Assembly (NCBI GenBank): GCA_943846675.1
Contig: OX044357.1
Coordinates: 248,001-312,000, forward strand
Direction: 5' to 3'
DNA length: 64,000 nt
From: UBA987 sp002292105
Lineage (GTDB): Bacteria; Bacteroidota; Bacteroidia; NS11-12g; UBA9320
Shown: in pieces, positions 1-8,074 of the stretch
Layout: every line of letters starts with the position of its first letter
Position numbering within the stretch: position 1 is the stretch's first letter
Position numbers and translations under genes: made by a program
The notes under the pieces: generated by a model
Database searches by the model: none
What the model saw: the letters and a program-made list of their open reading frames with translations, nothing else
What the model was told of the DNA's origin: nothing

Positions 1-1902
1 GGCAATTCGTAACTTTTCTATACCCAAACCTATCACATCATAACAATCGCTGCGTTTGGTGCAATTATTTAGTGTAATGTCAACGGCAAATGACCCAGAA
101 TAGGGTGCGGTAAACGACATTTTAGATTCACCTTTTACCGGTCTTCCAGTTTTACAATCGACCCATTGATATTCGCTTGCAAATTGATCAGCCGTTAAGG
201 TGTGGCCCGAAATCAAAACATTATTATTGATTGACGTCACTTGTAAATCTACAGAAACCAAAGAATCGCATCCGGCAGTTGTAGTAGATTTAAAGTCAAT
301 TGTTCCAGATTCGGTTCTCCAGATATTATCAAACAGTATAGAATCGCAAGCCTCCACTTTTACAAATGATTCTTTAGTCTCAGATAGAACCACATCGTAT
401 GCGATAATTGAATCACATCCAAATTGAGATACAAAGCGCTCAGTATGCACTCCTGTAGTAAAGTAATGTTTGCCTGCTGGAGAAACAAAGGAATCACAGT
501 CTTGAACCGGAACGGTTATGTTGCTGGTGTTGTTTATAGTTAGGTCATATACAACCAGAGAGTCGCATTTATATTTATTGGCTTTAGAGAGCTTTTCTTG
601 GTATATACCTGTCTTGGTATAGGTGTTTCCTAAGCTGGATGTAAATCGATCACAGTGCGTTTCATACAGCGTTTCAAAACTTGATTTGTTTACGGTTATG
701 TCAATCGTGTGAATGGAATCACATCCATTAGCAGCTGAACTATTTTGAGTGAGTTGTACATCTGTAAAATACCACTTGCTGTTAATAGAAACCGAGTCAC
801 ACGTAACTAAGTCTTCTTGTGTTTCTACTTTTTGATTTACTCTTACTTCCATTATTAAAACAGAATCGCATCCTTTTGCTGTAACCCCTTTAATTGTATC
901 GCGATAGAAACCACTTTTGTAAACAACGTTACCCAACGGTGTCACAAAGGAGTCGCATACAGTATGTCTCTTGAAATGGTAAGCTCTTCCAAGAGTAACG
1001 TTTAAAGTAATAAGTGAGTCGCAACCAGCTGCGTTTGGAATAGTACGAGTGTATTTTCCTGGAGAAGTATATTCGATGCCTTCGGGAGTGGTATACTTGT
1101 AGCAACCAAAAACATCTACACTAGATTTAGTGTCACCACCGATTAAGGTGTCACCTGTAATCCAGTTAGATGCAGAGCCGGACAAACTGAAGTTGTTTAA
1201 TGTGCCATTTTTCTTACTTGATGAGTAATCTTTAGCTGTTTTATTAGAGGTGTTAGTTGATCCTGCACTACCTTCATTAAGTTTATAATATGCAACAAGT
1301 CCTTTTGGAAACTTGCAGTACTCCTTATTAATTCCGGCTTTGATATCTGACTGGGATCTAGCAACATTAAAAATGCGTACCTCGTCAATGTCTCCATCGA
1401 AGTTGTTTATGCCATCTACACGTTGGCCAATTCTCACATTTACTGCATTCCCAGTATTTATATTTGTCGGAATACTTCCACTAGTATCTAAAACACCATC
1501 GACGTACAGGGCGATGTTGTTTTGTTTGCCGTTTAATGAATAAACAGCCGCGACATGATGCCATTTGCCGTCATTTAGTGTTGTTTGTCCGTTCATGCCC
1601 GACCCCTGCACTTCCAATCGCAGTGCATTTTGGTCTTTAATATTCAGAGTGAATCGAGCGCCGGTTGAAGATGCTCCCCAGTCTACGATTATCTTTTGTC
1701 TGCCTCCATTTTTAGGATCACAATTGGCAGTAGTGCGAATCATTGCCTCAACAGTACGCACATTTTGGCCGCTAATACCGGGGTGAGTAGTTTGGATTAC
1801 ATCATCACTACCATCAAAATTAATAGCAACATTTTGCGCTATTACTGATGAGTTGGTGAGCAGAAATAGAAAGCCTAAAACGGTGTAAAAGGATGATTTC
1901 AT
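1..1902 (-). CDS. Secreted LamG-domain surface protein with Cys-Asp-Ser repeats (3'-truncated by window edge)
   Basis: The frame is open from an ATG at 1902 to the window edge (634 codons), so the C-terminus lies outside. The protein begins with a signal peptide (MKSSFYTVLGFLFLLTNSS.., cleavage near AQ). Residues about 25-215 look like a LamG/concanavalin A-like fold (INFDGSDDVIQT, DGKWHHVAAVYS, LYVDGVLDTSG, IDEVRIFNVARS). After that come about six imperfect repeats of 60-75 residues marked by paired CDS and GCDS motifs, typical of very large Bacteroidota surface proteins. The last visible residues (CYDVIGLGIEKLRIA) are where a T9SS sorting domain often begins, so export by T9SS is inferred but not seen. 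Role unknown; glycan or surface binding is the usual guess for LamG proteins. Confidence 0.8.
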   Translation of the reverse strand, partial: MKSSFYTVLGFLFLLTNSSVIAQNVAINFDGSDDVIQTTHPGISGQNVRTVEAMIRTTANCDPKNGGRQKIIVDWGASSTGARFTLNIKDQNALRLEVQGSGMNGQTTLNDGKWHHVAAVYSLNGKQNNIALYVDGVLDTSGSIPTNINTGNAVNVRIGQRVDGINNFDGDIDEVRIFNVARSQSDIKAGINKEYCKFPKGLVAYYKLNEGSAGSTNTSNKTAKDYSSSKKNGTLNNFSLSGSASNWITGDTLIGGDTKSSVDVFGCYKYTTPEGIEYTSPGKYTRTIPNAAGCDSLITLNVTLGRAYHFKRHTVCDSFVTPLGNVVYKSGFYRDTIKGVTAKGCDSVLIMEVRVNQKVETQEDLVTCDSVSINSKWYFTDVQLTQNSSAANGCDSIHTIDITVNKSSFETLYETHCDRFTSSLGNTYTKTGIYQEKLSKANKYKCDSLVVYDLTINNTSNITVPVQDCDSFVSPAGKHYFTTGVHTERFVSQFGCDSIIAYDVVLSETKESFVKVEACDSILFDNIWRTESGTIDFKSTTTAGCDSLVSVDLQVTSINNNVLISGHTLTADQFASEYQWVDCKTGRPVKGESKMSFTAPYSGSFAVDITLNNCTKRSDCYDVIGLGIEKLRIA

Positions 1903-2009
1903 AGAAGCGCTATTAATACAATATTATACAAAAAGCCGCGGACTACGAGCAGTAGCATCTTTTAGAATGTTTGCAGGGTAAAAAATGTTAGTCTCAGAAG
2001 TTTGGTAAC

Positions 2010-2246
2010 CTAATCTACTTCCTCAAAATCAACATAAGTCCCATCATCAGAAGGCTTACCGTCGGATTTCTGCTTACCTGTAATGTTGATTTCCCCTTCT
2101 TGTCTGGTCTGTTTTTCTGCAGCACGCGTTTGGTTCAAAAACTCATCGCGTTGGTTAATTACAAGCTTTCGAAAACGCCACGCTTTGCTTATAAAACGCC
2201 AAAGTAAGTAGGCAACAAGTAATAACAGCAGGTTTCTAAAGAACAT
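2010..2246 (-). CDS. DUF4834 family small membrane protein
   Basis: A 78-residue protein with one N-terminal hydrophobic helix (about residues 1-18, MFFRNLLLLLVAYLLWRF) followed by a charged tail rich in Lys, Gln, Glu and Asp that ends in YVDFEEVD. This pattern fits the DUF4834 family of Bacteroidota, which has no known function. It begins one base after the carB stop codon, so the two are almost certainly co-transcribed and probably translationally coupled. The topology suggests a bitopic inner-membrane protein with a cytoplasmic tail. Confidence 0.75.
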   Translation of the reverse strand: MFFRNLLLLLVAYLLWRFISKAWRFRKLVINQRDEFLNQTRAAEKQTRQEGEINITGKQKSDGKPSDDGTYVDFEEVD

Positions 2247-2247
2247 C

Positions 2248-5064
2248 TTATTTGCTTAGGTACATCGATTTCTCCTTGTATAAATCTCTAAAATAAGGAT
2301 CTTTCAAATCTTCAACGAATAAGATTGCCTCTCCAGTTGATTTCATTTCAGGACCTAATTCCTTGTTTACATTCGGGAATTTATTGAAAGAGAACACAGG
2401 CTTTTTAATTGCGTAGCCTTTAGGTTTCTTAACAATTTCGAAGTCCTTTAGTTTGTGCGTACCCAACATGATTTTGGTCGCTATGTTTACGTAAGGAACC
2501 TCGTATGCTTTGCAAATAAAAGGGACGGTTCTTGAACCTCTTGGGTTTGCTTCAATTACATATACCTTTTCATCTTTCACAGCAAACTGAATATTTAGTA
2601 AGCCTATAATGTTAAGTGCGTGTGCAATTTTTACCGTGTATTCTTCCATTTGGTCAAGCACGTTTTGTGAAAAACTAAATGGGGGCAATACAGCAGAAGA
2701 ATCTCCAGAATGAATTCCAGCAGGCTCTATATGCTCCATCATACCTAATATATGAACGTCTTCGCCGTCGCAAATGCTATCGCTTTCAGATTCTTCGGCA
2801 CGATCAAGGAAATGATCAATAAGGATTTTATTGTCCGGAAGATCTCCTTGAAGGTCAATAACGGCTTTTTGCAGGTCTTCGTCGTTGATGACAATTTTCA
2901 TTCCTTGTCCACCAAGAACATAAGAAGGACGAACCAGCACTGGGTATCCTACTCGATTGGCAATTTCAACTGCTTCGTATGCATTGTCTGCAACGCCATA
3001 GTCTGGGTATGGGATTTCAAGCTCTTTCAATAAATCAGAAAACGATCCTCTGTCTTCTGCTAAATCCATATCAGGGAATGCGGTACCAATAATCTTGATG
3101 CCTTTCTCATGTAAGCGTTCCGCTAATTTAAGGGCAGTTTGACCACCCAATTGAACGATTACTCCTTCAGGCTTTTCAAGTTCGATAATTTCTAACAAAT
3201 GCTCCCAGAAAACAGGCTCAAAATATAGTTTGTTGGCCATGTCGAAATCGGTCGAAACGGTTTCTGGGTTGCAGTTGATCATGATGGCTTCGTAATCCTC
3301 TTCTTTGGAGGCGATTAGCCCATGTACACAGCAGTAGTCAAACTCAATTCCTTGACCAATTCTGTTTGGTCCAGCACCAAGCACAACCACTTTCTTTTTG
3401 TCAGTTACAACAGACTCGTTTTCCCCATCGAATGTCGAGTAGAAATAATTGGTTGGAGACTCAAACTCAGCAGAACACGTATCTACCATTTTGTAGACCC
3501 GTTTTATACCCAAATCACTTCGTTTTTCGAATACTTCATCTTCTTTACAACCGCCAATGGCATGCGCTATCTGGTAATCAGAAAAACCCTTTTCTTTAGC
3601 AACACGTAAAACTGAAGGCTCGATGTTTTGAAGTGTGTACTTTTTAATTTCTCTTTCGGTTTTCACCAAGTCGTAAATCTGTTCCAAGAACCATCTGTCG
3701 ATTTTAGTAGCTTCTTGAATAGACGTAATGGGTACACCTAACGAAATAGCATCTTTGATGTGGAATAATCTATCCCAACTCGGATTCTTAAGACTATTGA
3801 TTAGCTTTTCTAAGTTACGTTCTTCGTAGCCGTCACAACCTAAGCCCATTCTTTTTAGCTCCAGACTCTGACACGCTTTTTGAATGGCTTCTTGGAAACT
3901 GCGACCAATTGCCATTACTTCACCCACAGATTTCATTTGAAGGCCAAGGTGTGTTTCAGCACCAGGGAATTTGGCAAAGTTCCATCTTGGAATCTTAACG
4001 ATAGTATAATCTATAGATGGTTCGAAAAACGCAGAAGTGGTTTTTGTTACCGGATTTTTCAATTCATCTAAATGGTAACCAATCGCAAGTTTAGCGGCAA
4101 TTTTAGCAATTGGATAACCTGTAGCTTTTGAGGCAAGTGCAGATGACCGACTTACCCTTGGGTTAATCTCAATGGCAATAATATCTTCATTTTCAGGATT
4201 CACAGAGAATTGAACGTTACAACCACCCGCAAAATTTCCGATGCTACGCATCATTTTGATAGATTGGTCACGCATCTCTTGAAAACAAGTATCACTCAGT
4301 GTCATTGCAGGAGCAACGGTAATTGAGTCGCCTGTATGTATACCCATCGGGTCAAAATTCTCGATGGTACAAATAATTGTAATGTTGTCGTTGGCGTCGC
4401 GCAGAAGCTCCAATTCGTATTCTTTCCAACCTAAAACCGCTTGCTCTACTAATACTTCGTGTGTTGGTGATGCCTCTAAACCGCGTTTGAGCGATTCATC
4501 AAATTCGTCTTTTGTGTGTACAAAACCACCACCGTAACCACCTAATGTGTATGATGGACGAATAACCAACGGAAAACCTAGTTTTTGAGCTGCTTCTTTT
4601 CCTTCTAAAAAGGAGTTGGCAATTTTTGATGGTGCGACACCAATACCAATGTCTACCATAAGACGTCGGAACTCTTCACGGTTTTCTGTTTTCTCAACGG
4701 CAGCCATGTCAACACCAATCATGCGGACATTGTACTTATCCCAAATACCAAGCTCGTCGACTTCTTTGGCTAAGTTTAAAGCAGTTTGACCACCCATGGT
4801 TGGCAGTACGGCGTCTATGTCGTGTTTTTGTAATATGGACTCGATTGATTCTGGAGTTAATGGCAACAAATAAATATTGTCAGCCATTACAGGATCAGTC
4901 ATAATCGTTGCAGGGTTGGAGTTGATTAAAGTTACTGAAATTCCTTCTTCCATCAAGCTTCGCGAAGCTTGAGATCCAGCATAATCAAATTCACACGCTT
5001 GGCCAATAATGATTGGACCACTACCAATAATTAAGACCGATTTTAATGAAGTATCTTTGGGCAT
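2248..5064 (-). CDS. carB: Carbamoyl-phosphate synthase large subunit, short form
   Basis: CarB makes carbamoyl phosphate from bicarbonate, ATP and ammonia supplied by the small subunit, for pyrimidine and arginine synthesis. Both homologous halves are present. The N-terminal half has the GSGPIIIGQACEFDYAG start and an ATP-grasp end (IEINPRVSRSSALASKATG); the C-terminal half has VLGAGPNRIGQGIEFDY and IEANPRGSRTVPFICKAYEVP. At 938 residues it is about 130 shorter than the roughly 1070-residue enterobacterial enzyme. It stops after the second ATP-grasp unit (KEKSMYLSK), without the C-terminal MGS-like domain that binds UMP, IMP and ornithine. I believe this short form is usual in Flavobacteriia. 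A -7 box (TAATTTTG, minus strand 5085-5092) lies just upstream of the ATG. carA is not in the window. Confidence 0.97.
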   Translation of the reverse strand: MPKDTSLKSVLIIGSGPIIIGQACEFDYAGSQASRSLMEEGISVTLINSNPATIMTDPVMADNIYLLPLTPESIESILQKHDIDAVLPTMGGQTALNLAKEVDELGIWDKYNVRMIGVDMAAVEKTENREEFRRLMVDIGIGVAPSKIANSFLEGKEAAQKLGFPLVIRPSYTLGGYGGGFVHTKDEFDESLKRGLEASPTHEVLVEQAVLGWKEYELELLRDANDNITIICTIENFDPMGIHTGDSITVAPAMTLSDTCFQEMRDQSIKMMRSIGNFAGGCNVQFSVNPENEDIIAIEINPRVSRSSALASKATGYPIAKIAAKLAIGYHLDELKNPVTKTTSAFFEPSIDYTIVKIPRWNFAKFPGAETHLGLQMKSVGEVMAIGRSFQEAIQKACQSLELKRMGLGCDGYEERNLEKLINSLKNPSWDRLFHIKDAISLGVPITSIQEATKIDRWFLEQIYDLVKTEREIKKYTLQNIEPSVLRVAKEKGFSDYQIAHAIGGCKEDEVFEKRSDLGIKRVYKMVDTCSAEFESPTNYFYSTFDGENESVVTDKKKVVVLGAGPNRIGQGIEFDYCCVHGLIASKEEDYEAIMINCNPETVSTDFDMANKLYFEPVFWEHLLEIIELEKPEGVIVQLGGQTALKLAERLHEKGIKIIGTAFPDMDLAEDRGSFSDLLKELEIPYPDYGVADNAYEAVEIANRVGYPVLVRPSYVLGGQGMKIVINDEDLQKAVIDLQGDLPDNKILIDHFLDRAEESESDSICDGEDVHILGMMEHIEPAGIHSGDSSAVLPPFSFSQNVLDQMEEYTVKIAHALNIIGLLNIQFAVKDEKVYVIEANPRGSRTVPFICKAYEVPYVNIATKIMLGTHKLKDFEIVKKPKGYAIKKPVFSFNKFPNVNKELGPEMKSTGEAILFVEDLKDPYFRDLYKEKSMYLSK

Positions 5065-5119
5065 TAGTTTTCTTTCAAATTGGGCAAAATTAAGACTTTA
5101 AAGTACTAATTAATACATT

Positions 5120-5923
5120 GTGGAAAAGGTATTTGCATGGCGTAATTCACGAATCAACTACATTGAGTTTGGCGAAGGCACGGAAACCCTGATTTGTTTT
5201 CATGGATATGGGCAGGATTGTATTGTTTTCAACGTTTTCGAGCAGAGTTTAGGCCAGAGATATCGACTTGTTTCTGTCGATTTACCATTTCAAGGAAAGA
5301 CAATTTGGGGTGAAAAGGAAAAGCTAACACCTGAGTTATTGGCAGATTTAATGTCTCGTTTTTTGCTTTATGTAAAGGCAAGTGAAACAATTAGCCTTCT
5401 CGGCTACAGTATTGGTGGTAATTATGCACTTGGTTTTGCCGTTGCTTTTAAAGAAAAAGTAAATGATTTGTGGCTAATTGCAGCTGATGGGTTGAAAAGA
5501 AAACCGGCCTTCAGTTTTGTTACTAAAACGAGCCTGGGTCAACTACTTTTTAAAAGCTTCGTGCTTTATCCAGGATGGTTTTTCTCTACAGTTAAGTTTA
5601 TCAAGAAGCTCGGATTAATGAATCCCAAAGCCTTAAAATTTTATAAATCTACTGTAGACACCTTAAGTAAGCGACAGGAATTATTTGACCGTTGGTCAAG
5701 TACCGCGCGTATTAGTCCTGGAATCTCTAAAACAATTGTCGAAATAAGTGATTCAGACATCAGGTCGTTTTTGATTTACGGAAAATCAGATAGCGTGATT
5801 TCTTATAAAAGTGCTCAACGTTATCATAAGTTAGTTCCCAATACACAGCTGAAAATTGTAGATGGGGGCCACCGTTTGCTTGTCTCCAAAACGAACGAAA
5901 TTATTCATGAACTACTGCCATAA
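5120..5923 (+). CDS. Alpha/beta hydrolase
   Basis: A 267-residue single-domain alpha/beta hydrolase without signal peptide, so probably cytoplasmic. The oxyanion-hole region is ICFHGYGQD, the nucleophile elbow is GYSIGG, the acid is probably the Asp in LIYGKSDSVIS, and the histidine is in DGGHRLL near the C-terminus, so the triad looks complete. Translation must start at a GTG: an in-frame TAA lies nine bases upstream and the first internal Met comes too late. The divergent carB gene is 55 bp away. The substrate cannot be told from sequence; the closest general match is an esterase/lipase-like or MhpC-like hydrolase. A second, different hydrolase follows 106 bp downstream. Confidence 0.85.
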   Translation: MEKVFAWRNSRINYIEFGEGTETLICFHGYGQDCIVFNVFEQSLGQRYRLVSVDLPFQGKTIWGEKEKLTPELLADLMSRFLLYVKASETISLLGYSIGGNYALGFAVAFKEKVNDLWLIAADGLKRKPAFSFVTKTSLGQLLFKSFVLYPGWFFSTVKFIKKLGLMNPKALKFYKSTVDTLSKRQELFDRWSSTARISPGISKTIVEISDSDIRSFLIYGKSDSVISYKSAQRYHKLVPNTQLKIVDGGHRLLVSKTNEIIHELLP

Positions 5924-6029
5924 AATGATGGGTATAGCTGGCGCAAAACACACAAGGAGAAAAAATAAATTCCACAATTGTCAAAGATTTCAGGCCGTAT
6001 AAGACACCTTTGCCCAACAAAGCAATCAA

Positions 6030-6848
6030 ATGCAAAAAGCTATTCAAGGCGTCGTTCAAATGTTAGGCTGGCTTAGCCCAAAACTTGCAGGCAGGTTTAC
6101 ATTTTATCTATTCTTTAAGCCGTTCAGGTTGAAATCTCACCCATTAGATCTTGAAAAAAAAAGACAGGGAACGCAATTAACATTCACCATTGCTGGGAAA
6201 AAGACCCGAGCTTGGTTTTGTGGTAAAGGACCGGTTGTGGTGTTGGTGCATGGTTGGAGTAGCAAAGGCTTTCATTTTAGAAAATTTATAGATCCTTTAG
6301 TGCAAAAAGGATTCACTGTAGTCATTCCAGACTTACCAGGCCACGTAAGTTCTGAAGGCAAATCAACCAACGTTCTTGAATTTAGAGCGACTATAGGCGC
6401 TATTGTTAAACATTTTGATTCCGTATACGCACTTGTTGGACATTCTTTAGGCGCAATGGCTTGCGTTTTGTTCCTTGGTCAAAACGAGCATAAGGTAGAC
6501 AAGCTTGTTGTGGCCAATTCAGCGGCGTTTGCGACGTCAATTATGAATAGGTTTATAGAACAGATAAAAGGAAGTGACAGGGTGAAGCAGGCACTTTTAA
6601 ACCGACTAAGAAGAAAGTTTGATCAAGACTTCAGGTATTATTCCATTTACGACAGAATACACGATTTGAATGAAGTACCTGGTATCCTAGTCGTTGGCGA
6701 CCACGACGACCCAGAAGTACAAATTGAAGAGGTAAAATCATTTGCTGAAGCCACAAAAAGTAAACTGATTGAGACGCATGGATTGGGGCACAACAATGGA
6801 TTAAAATCCGACGATGTGGTCAACGAGGTTGTTGACTTTATTGCATAA
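6030..6848 (+). CDS. Alpha/beta hydrolase
   Basis: A 272-residue alpha/beta hydrolase. Residues about 1-65 are a basic, partly hydrophobic extension (QMLGWLSPKLAGRFTFYLFF), followed by a catalytic core with VVLVHGWSSKG (oxyanion hole), VGHSLGAMA (nucleophile Ser), VVGDHDDPEV (acid) and GLGHNN (His). It resembles the upstream hydrolase only in fold, so the two are not a recent duplication. The hydrophobic N-terminal region could attach it to the membrane. Substrate unknown. The convergent small gene downstream ends 45 bp away, with a terminator between them that serves the opposite strand. Confidence 0.83.
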   Translation: MQKAIQGVVQMLGWLSPKLAGRFTFYLFFKPFRLKSHPLDLEKKRQGTQLTFTIAGKKTRAWFCGKGPVVVLVHGWSSKGFHFRKFIDPLVQKGFTVVIPDLPGHVSSEGKSTNVLEFRATIGAIVKHFDSVYALVGHSLGAMACVLFLGQNEHKVDKLVVANSAAFATSIMNRFIEQIKGSDRVKQALLNRLRRKFDQDFRYYSIYDRIHDLNEVPGILVVGDHDDPEVQIEEVKSFAEATKSKLIETHGLGHNNGLKSDDVVNEVVDFIA

Positions 6849-6871
6849 AAAAACCGGACCTAGGCCCGGTT
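6847..6871 (-). terminator. Intrinsic terminator of the DUF2795 gene
   Basis: Read on the minus strand, an inverted repeat (AACCGG..CCGGTT with inner CC/GG pairs and one mismatch) is followed directly by seven T. The plus-strand side has no T run, so it terminates the minus-strand DUF2795 transcript. Confidence 0.75.
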
Positions 6872-6893
6872 CAACAAAATATGTTAATGCTGT

Positions 6894-7115
6894 TTATAGC
6901 TCATCTTCATTAAAGAAATAATCGTCTGTGGTTGGATATTCACTCCAAACCTCGTCGATTGATTCAAATGCATCTCCGTCATCCTCTAATTCTTGTAGGT
7001 TTTCTACAACTTCTAAAGGAGCACCAGATCGAATGGCATAATCTATTAACTCATCTTTGCTCGCTGGCCAAGGTGCGTCATCTAAATATGATGCTAGTTC
7101 TAAAGTCCAATACAT
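6894..7115 (-). CDS. DUF2795 family small acidic protein
   Basis: A 73-residue, strongly acidic protein beginning MYWTLELASYLDDAPWPASK with a central ELIDYAIRSGAPLEVVENLQ segment. This is the DUF2795 pattern of Bacteroidota: a small helical domain of unknown function. There is no signal peptide, so it is expected in the cytoplasm. It appears monocistronic: an intergenic stretch of 190 bp separates it from the rRNA methyltransferase upstream, and a terminator follows. A near-consensus -7 box (TATTTTCG) lies on the minus strand at about 7146-7153. The 7116-7305 gap shows nothing else that I recognise. Confidence 0.8.
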   Translation of the reverse strand: MYWTLELASYLDDAPWPASKDELIDYAIRSGAPLEVVENLQELEDDGDAFESIDEVWSEYPTTDDYFFNEDEL

Positions 7116-7305
7116 AATTTAATATTAATCTGTCCCAATTGTTCGCGAAAATAAATTTCTACTTCAAAAAAACAAGCAAAAACTTATTTAGTTTTAAAGT
7201 ACAACAACCATGCCAGTGGATGCGTAACTCACTTGTTATCAGGTAGATGCGAATGTGGGAAAATTTTAGGCTGAAAGTTGATGTAACTGAACGCGTAAAA
7301 AGCGC

Positions 7306-8043
7306 CTACATAGACGCTTGAAACATGGCAATTGCTCCTGCAACCGACACATTTAACGAGTCAATTTCTTCCGATATTTCGATACAATATGTGTTGTCGC
7401 ACAAGGCTAAACTGTTTTGATGTAACCCCGTTTCTTCATTTCCCAATACCAATGCAACTGGCTCGTTAACTTTAATGTCACGTATGGACTCTGAGGCTTT
7501 TTCCGTAATTCCAATAATCTTTAAGCCGAAGTCCTTCATTGCCTCCAAAGATCGACTGAGGTTGATTACCTTGGCAACAGGAATCTTCATCAAGGCACCT
7601 GCAGATGCTTTCACTGCATCTTGATGGATAAGTGCCGAGCCTTTGTTTGGAACAACAACAGCATGAAAACCAAAAGCCAACGCAGATCGACTAAGGGCGC
7701 CAAAGTTTCTTACGTCAGTTATGCCATCAAGTACCAAAATCTTTGGATGAGCGCCTTCTTCAAATGCCCTGGTGATGATTTCATCGATTTCAACATTTGG
7801 TATTAAGGACAAGAAAGCAACAACACCTTGGTGGTTTCCTCTCGACAGACGATTTAACTTATGAATTGGCACGTGGTGAACGGGTAAACGGTTTGACTTA
7901 ATCAAAGCGTTTAAACCCATTAGTGCTTCACCTTTATCAGTTTTTAAAATATAGATTCTTTCAAACTGCTTCCCAGCCTCGATAGCCTCTTGCACGGCAT
8001 GGATGCCGTAAATCAGTTGCTTGGGTTGTGGTTTTTTTTCCAT
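7306..8043 (-). CDS. rlmB: 23S rRNA (guanosine-2'-O)-methyltransferase, SpoU/TrmH group 3
   Basis: A SPOUT-class RNA 2'-O-methyltransferase of 245 residues, the usual RlmB length. The N-terminal substrate-binding domain starts IYGIHAVQEAI (residues about 12-90). The C-terminal knotted domain has motif 1 (LDGITDVRNFGALSRSA), motif 2 (LVLGNEETGL) and motif 3 (IDSLNVSVAGAIAMFQ), including the Asn, Glu and Ser residues used for SAM binding and catalysis. RlmB methylates one guanosine of the 23S rRNA peptidyl-transferase region, but group-3 TrmH proteins can also act on tRNA, so the target is inferred. It stands between DUF2795 and a large membrane protein gene, 31 bp downstream of the latter, and could be co-transcribed with it. 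Confidence 0.9.
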   Translation of the reverse strand: MEKKPQPKQLIYGIHAVQEAIEAGKQFERIYILKTDKGEALMGLNALIKSNRLPVHHVPIHKLNRLSRGNHQGVVAFLSLIPNVEIDEIITRAFEEGAHPKILVLDGITDVRNFGALSRSALAFGFHAVVVPNKGSALIHQDAVKASAGALMKIPVAKVINLSRSLEAMKDFGLKIIGITEKASESIRDIKVNEPVALVLGNEETGLHQNSLALCDNTYCIEISEEIDSLNVSVAGAIAMFQASM

Positions 8044-8074
8044 GTCAATAAGCCAGTGGCAACCAGCTGGCGCT

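Noticed and set aside
200..1790. Several plus-strand open frames of 60-76 codons
   Set aside because: They lie opposite the long open minus-strand LamG/repeat gene, have no signal or domain and are its shadows.
2752..4071. Plus-strand frames of up to 95 codons inside carB
   Set aside because: Antisense shadows of a conserved gene; sequences are unlike any family and lack starts with a promoter.
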